Of a stretch of 64,000 nt of DNA, positions 62,870 to 64,000 are shown piece by piece. Under the pieces are notes generated by a model that saw only the letters and a list, made by a program, of their open reading frames with translations, was not told the origin of the DNA and searched no databases. The stretch comes from Hyphobacterium sp. SN044 (GTDB taxonomy: Bacteria; Pseudomonadota; Alphaproteobacteria; Caulobacterales; Maricaulaceae), in the NCBI RefSeq assembly GCF_021864465.1, contig NZ_JAKKUV010000001.1:389895-453894 (forward strand), written 5' to 3'. Position 1 is the first letter of the stretch. Every line of letters begins with the position of its first letter. Made by a program: the position numbers and the translations under genes.

Positions 62870-64000
62870 ATGCTATTCAACTCCTTCGAGTTTCTGTTTC
62901 TTTTCCTGCCGGCGACCATCCTCGCCTACTACCTGCTGCGGCATTGGGTGGCGCATCACGCGGCCCTGATCGCGCTGACGCTGGCCTCGCTGATCTTCTA
63001 TTCCTGGTGGGATATCCGCTATCTGCCGCTGCTGCTCGGCTCGGTGGTGGTGAACCATTTCCTCGGACTCGCCATCGGGCGCAACGCGCAGCCCTGGCTC
63101 GGGATCGGAATCATCCTCAATCTCGGTGCGCTCGGCCTGTTCAAATATGCCGACTTCTTCGTCGGCAATGTGAACGCCGTGGCCGGAACGGACATGCCGC
63201 TGCCCGGTCTCCCGCTGCCGCTGGCGATTTCCTTCTTCACCTTCCAGCAGATCAGCTTCCTCGTGGACGTGGCGCGCAAGCACACCCGGCCCGGCCCCTT
63301 CCTCAACCACACCCTCTTCGTGTCCTTCTTCCCGCAGCTGATTGCCGGCCCGATCGTCCGTCACGACCAGATCGCCGACCAGTATGCCGACAAGGACCGC
63401 AAGGACGACCTCGCCGAGAATATCGGTGTCGGCCTGTCCATCTTCGCGATGGGTCTCGCGAAGAAGGTGCTCATCGCGGACAATATCGAACCCTTCGCGG
63501 CCTCCGCCTTCGGTGCGGCCGCGCGCGGCGACGAACTGGGCATGCTCGAAGCGTGGTCAGGCGCACTGGCCTATTCGCTGCAGATCTTTTTCGACTTCTC
63601 GGGCTATTCCGACATGGCGATCGGGCTGGCACGGATGTTCGGCTACCGCCTGCCGGCGAACTTCAACGCGCCCTACCGGGCGACGTCCGTGGTCGATTTC
63701 TGGCGCCGCTGGCACATCACGCTGTCGCGTTTTCTGCGCGACTATCTCTACATCCCGCTGGGCGGGAACCGGAAAGGCCCGCAGCGCCGCGCGATCAACC
63801 TCATGCTGGTCATGCTGCTCGGCGGTCTCTGGCATGGCGCAGCCTGGACCTTCGTGGTCTGGGGCGGGCTGCATGGCCTCGGTCTCGCCTGGTGCCACAT
63901 GATCAACCGCATCCGCCCGCAGGGCCTGTTCCCGAAGGCGAAATGGCTCGCCATTCTCTTCACCTTCCTCTTCGTGACCGTGGCCTGGGTCTTCTTCCGC
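62870..64000 (+). CDS. MBOAT family O-acyltransferase (AlgI-like), truncated by the window end
   Basis: Open from ATG 62870 to the last base (377 codons, no stop). Multi-helix membrane protein opening MLFNSFEFLFLFLPATILAY, with RFWRRWHITLSRFLRDYLYI (about 279-298), PLGGNRKGPQRRAINLML and the catalytic-region GGLWHGAAWTFVVWGGLHGL (the conserved membrane His near residue 325). These are the AlgI/DltB-type MBOAT hallmarks; such proteins O-acetylate exopolysaccharides, usually with an AlgJ/X-like partner encoded just downstream. The rest is outside the window. Confidence 0.93.
   Translation, partial: MLFNSFEFLFLFLPATILAYYLLRHWVAHHAALIALTLASLIFYSWWDIRYLPLLLGSVVVNHFLGLAIGRNAQPWLGIGIILNLGALGLFKYADFFVGNVNAVAGTDMPLPGLPLPLAISFFTFQQISFLVDVARKHTRPGPFLNHTLFVSFFPQLIAGPIVRHDQIADQYADKDRKDDLAENIGVGLSIFAMGLAKKVLIADNIEPFAASAFGAAARGDELGMLEAWSGALAYSLQIFFDFSGYSDMAIGLARMFGYRLPANFNAPYRATSVVDFWRRWHITLSRFLRDYLYIPLGGNRKGPQRRAINLMLVMLLGGLWHGAAWTFVVWGGLHGLGLAWCHMINRIRPQGLFPKAKWLAILFTFLFVTVAWVFFR

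Overview
The window reads as chromosomal DNA of a GC-rich alphaproteobacterium, most like the Caulobacterales/Maricaulales-Hyphomonadaceae group. Pointers are a CC0125/CC1285-type lipoprotein, a large TonB-dependent receptor, DUF2948 and UPF0262 proteins next to murA, the maf / RNase E-G / yacG / tRNA-Phe block, a two-gene methylmalonyl-CoA mutase, and the alphaproteobacterial form of 23S and 5S rRNA. The placement is an inference from gene content; no 16S sequence is present.

Layout, left to right. 1-5.9 kb: 3' end of an rRNA operon (23S tail, 5S, terminator), a small membrane protein with a Crp/Fnr regulator, two secreted unknowns, a DUF900 lipoprotein hydrolase, an FkbM methyltransferase and initiator tRNA-Met. 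5.9-14.3 kb: a 1060-aa secreted multidomain adhesin-like protein, a yybP-ykoY (Mn2+) riboswitch ahead of a TMEM165/GDT1 transporter, a lone TadG-like protein, and a three-gene set (CelD/FemAB-type GNAT, membrane protein, cupin). 14.3-19.4 kb: pckA with a diverged copy of its own 3' end beyond an AT-rich gap, a pirin and an M28 peptidase. 19.5-24.8 kb: a wecB-nfrB-nfrA operon, the gene set expected for a c-di-GMP-controlled amino-sugar exopolysaccharide (the phage N4 glycan receptor pathway in E. coli). 24.8-28.3 kb: a minus-strand array in which two low-GC genes (a 130-aa unknown and a 420-aa ImmA/IrrE-like protein that has lost HExxH) follow a native-looking vWA-like / membrane protein pair.

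28.4-36.2 kb: Tat-exported amidase, GST, TonB-dependent receptor and envelope or housekeeping proteins. 36.2-40.1 kb: mutB and mutA. 40.3-42.8 kb: an orphan tail-fibre / tail-assembly / holin-like set that looks like an unlinked gene transfer agent or prophage satellite locus. 42.8-49.4 kb: REP-like palindromes, prolyl aminopeptidase, a 103-bp tandem repeat (about four units) beside tRNA-Thr, then murA - DUF2948 - UPF0262 - infA - maf - RNase E/G - yacG - tRNA-Phe. 49.4-50.7 kb: a small, lower-GC islet next to tRNA-Phe (HEPN-like protein and a membrane protein). 50.7-64 kb: a YfcC-family transporter, an aminotransferase, a lipoprotein, a 1180-aa subtilisin-like protease divergent from an AraC regulator, and a glycan-modification cluster (TPR/glycosyltransferase, GNAT, methyltransferase and an MBOAT O-acyltransferase cut by the window edge).

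The items most worth following are the wecB-nfrB-nfrA operon, the low-GC pseudo-ImmA/IrrE module, the orphan tail-fibre locus, an unnamed C-terminal domain apparently shared by the adhesin-like protein and the S8 protease, and the pckA tail duplication. No transposase, integrase or CRISPR array was seen.
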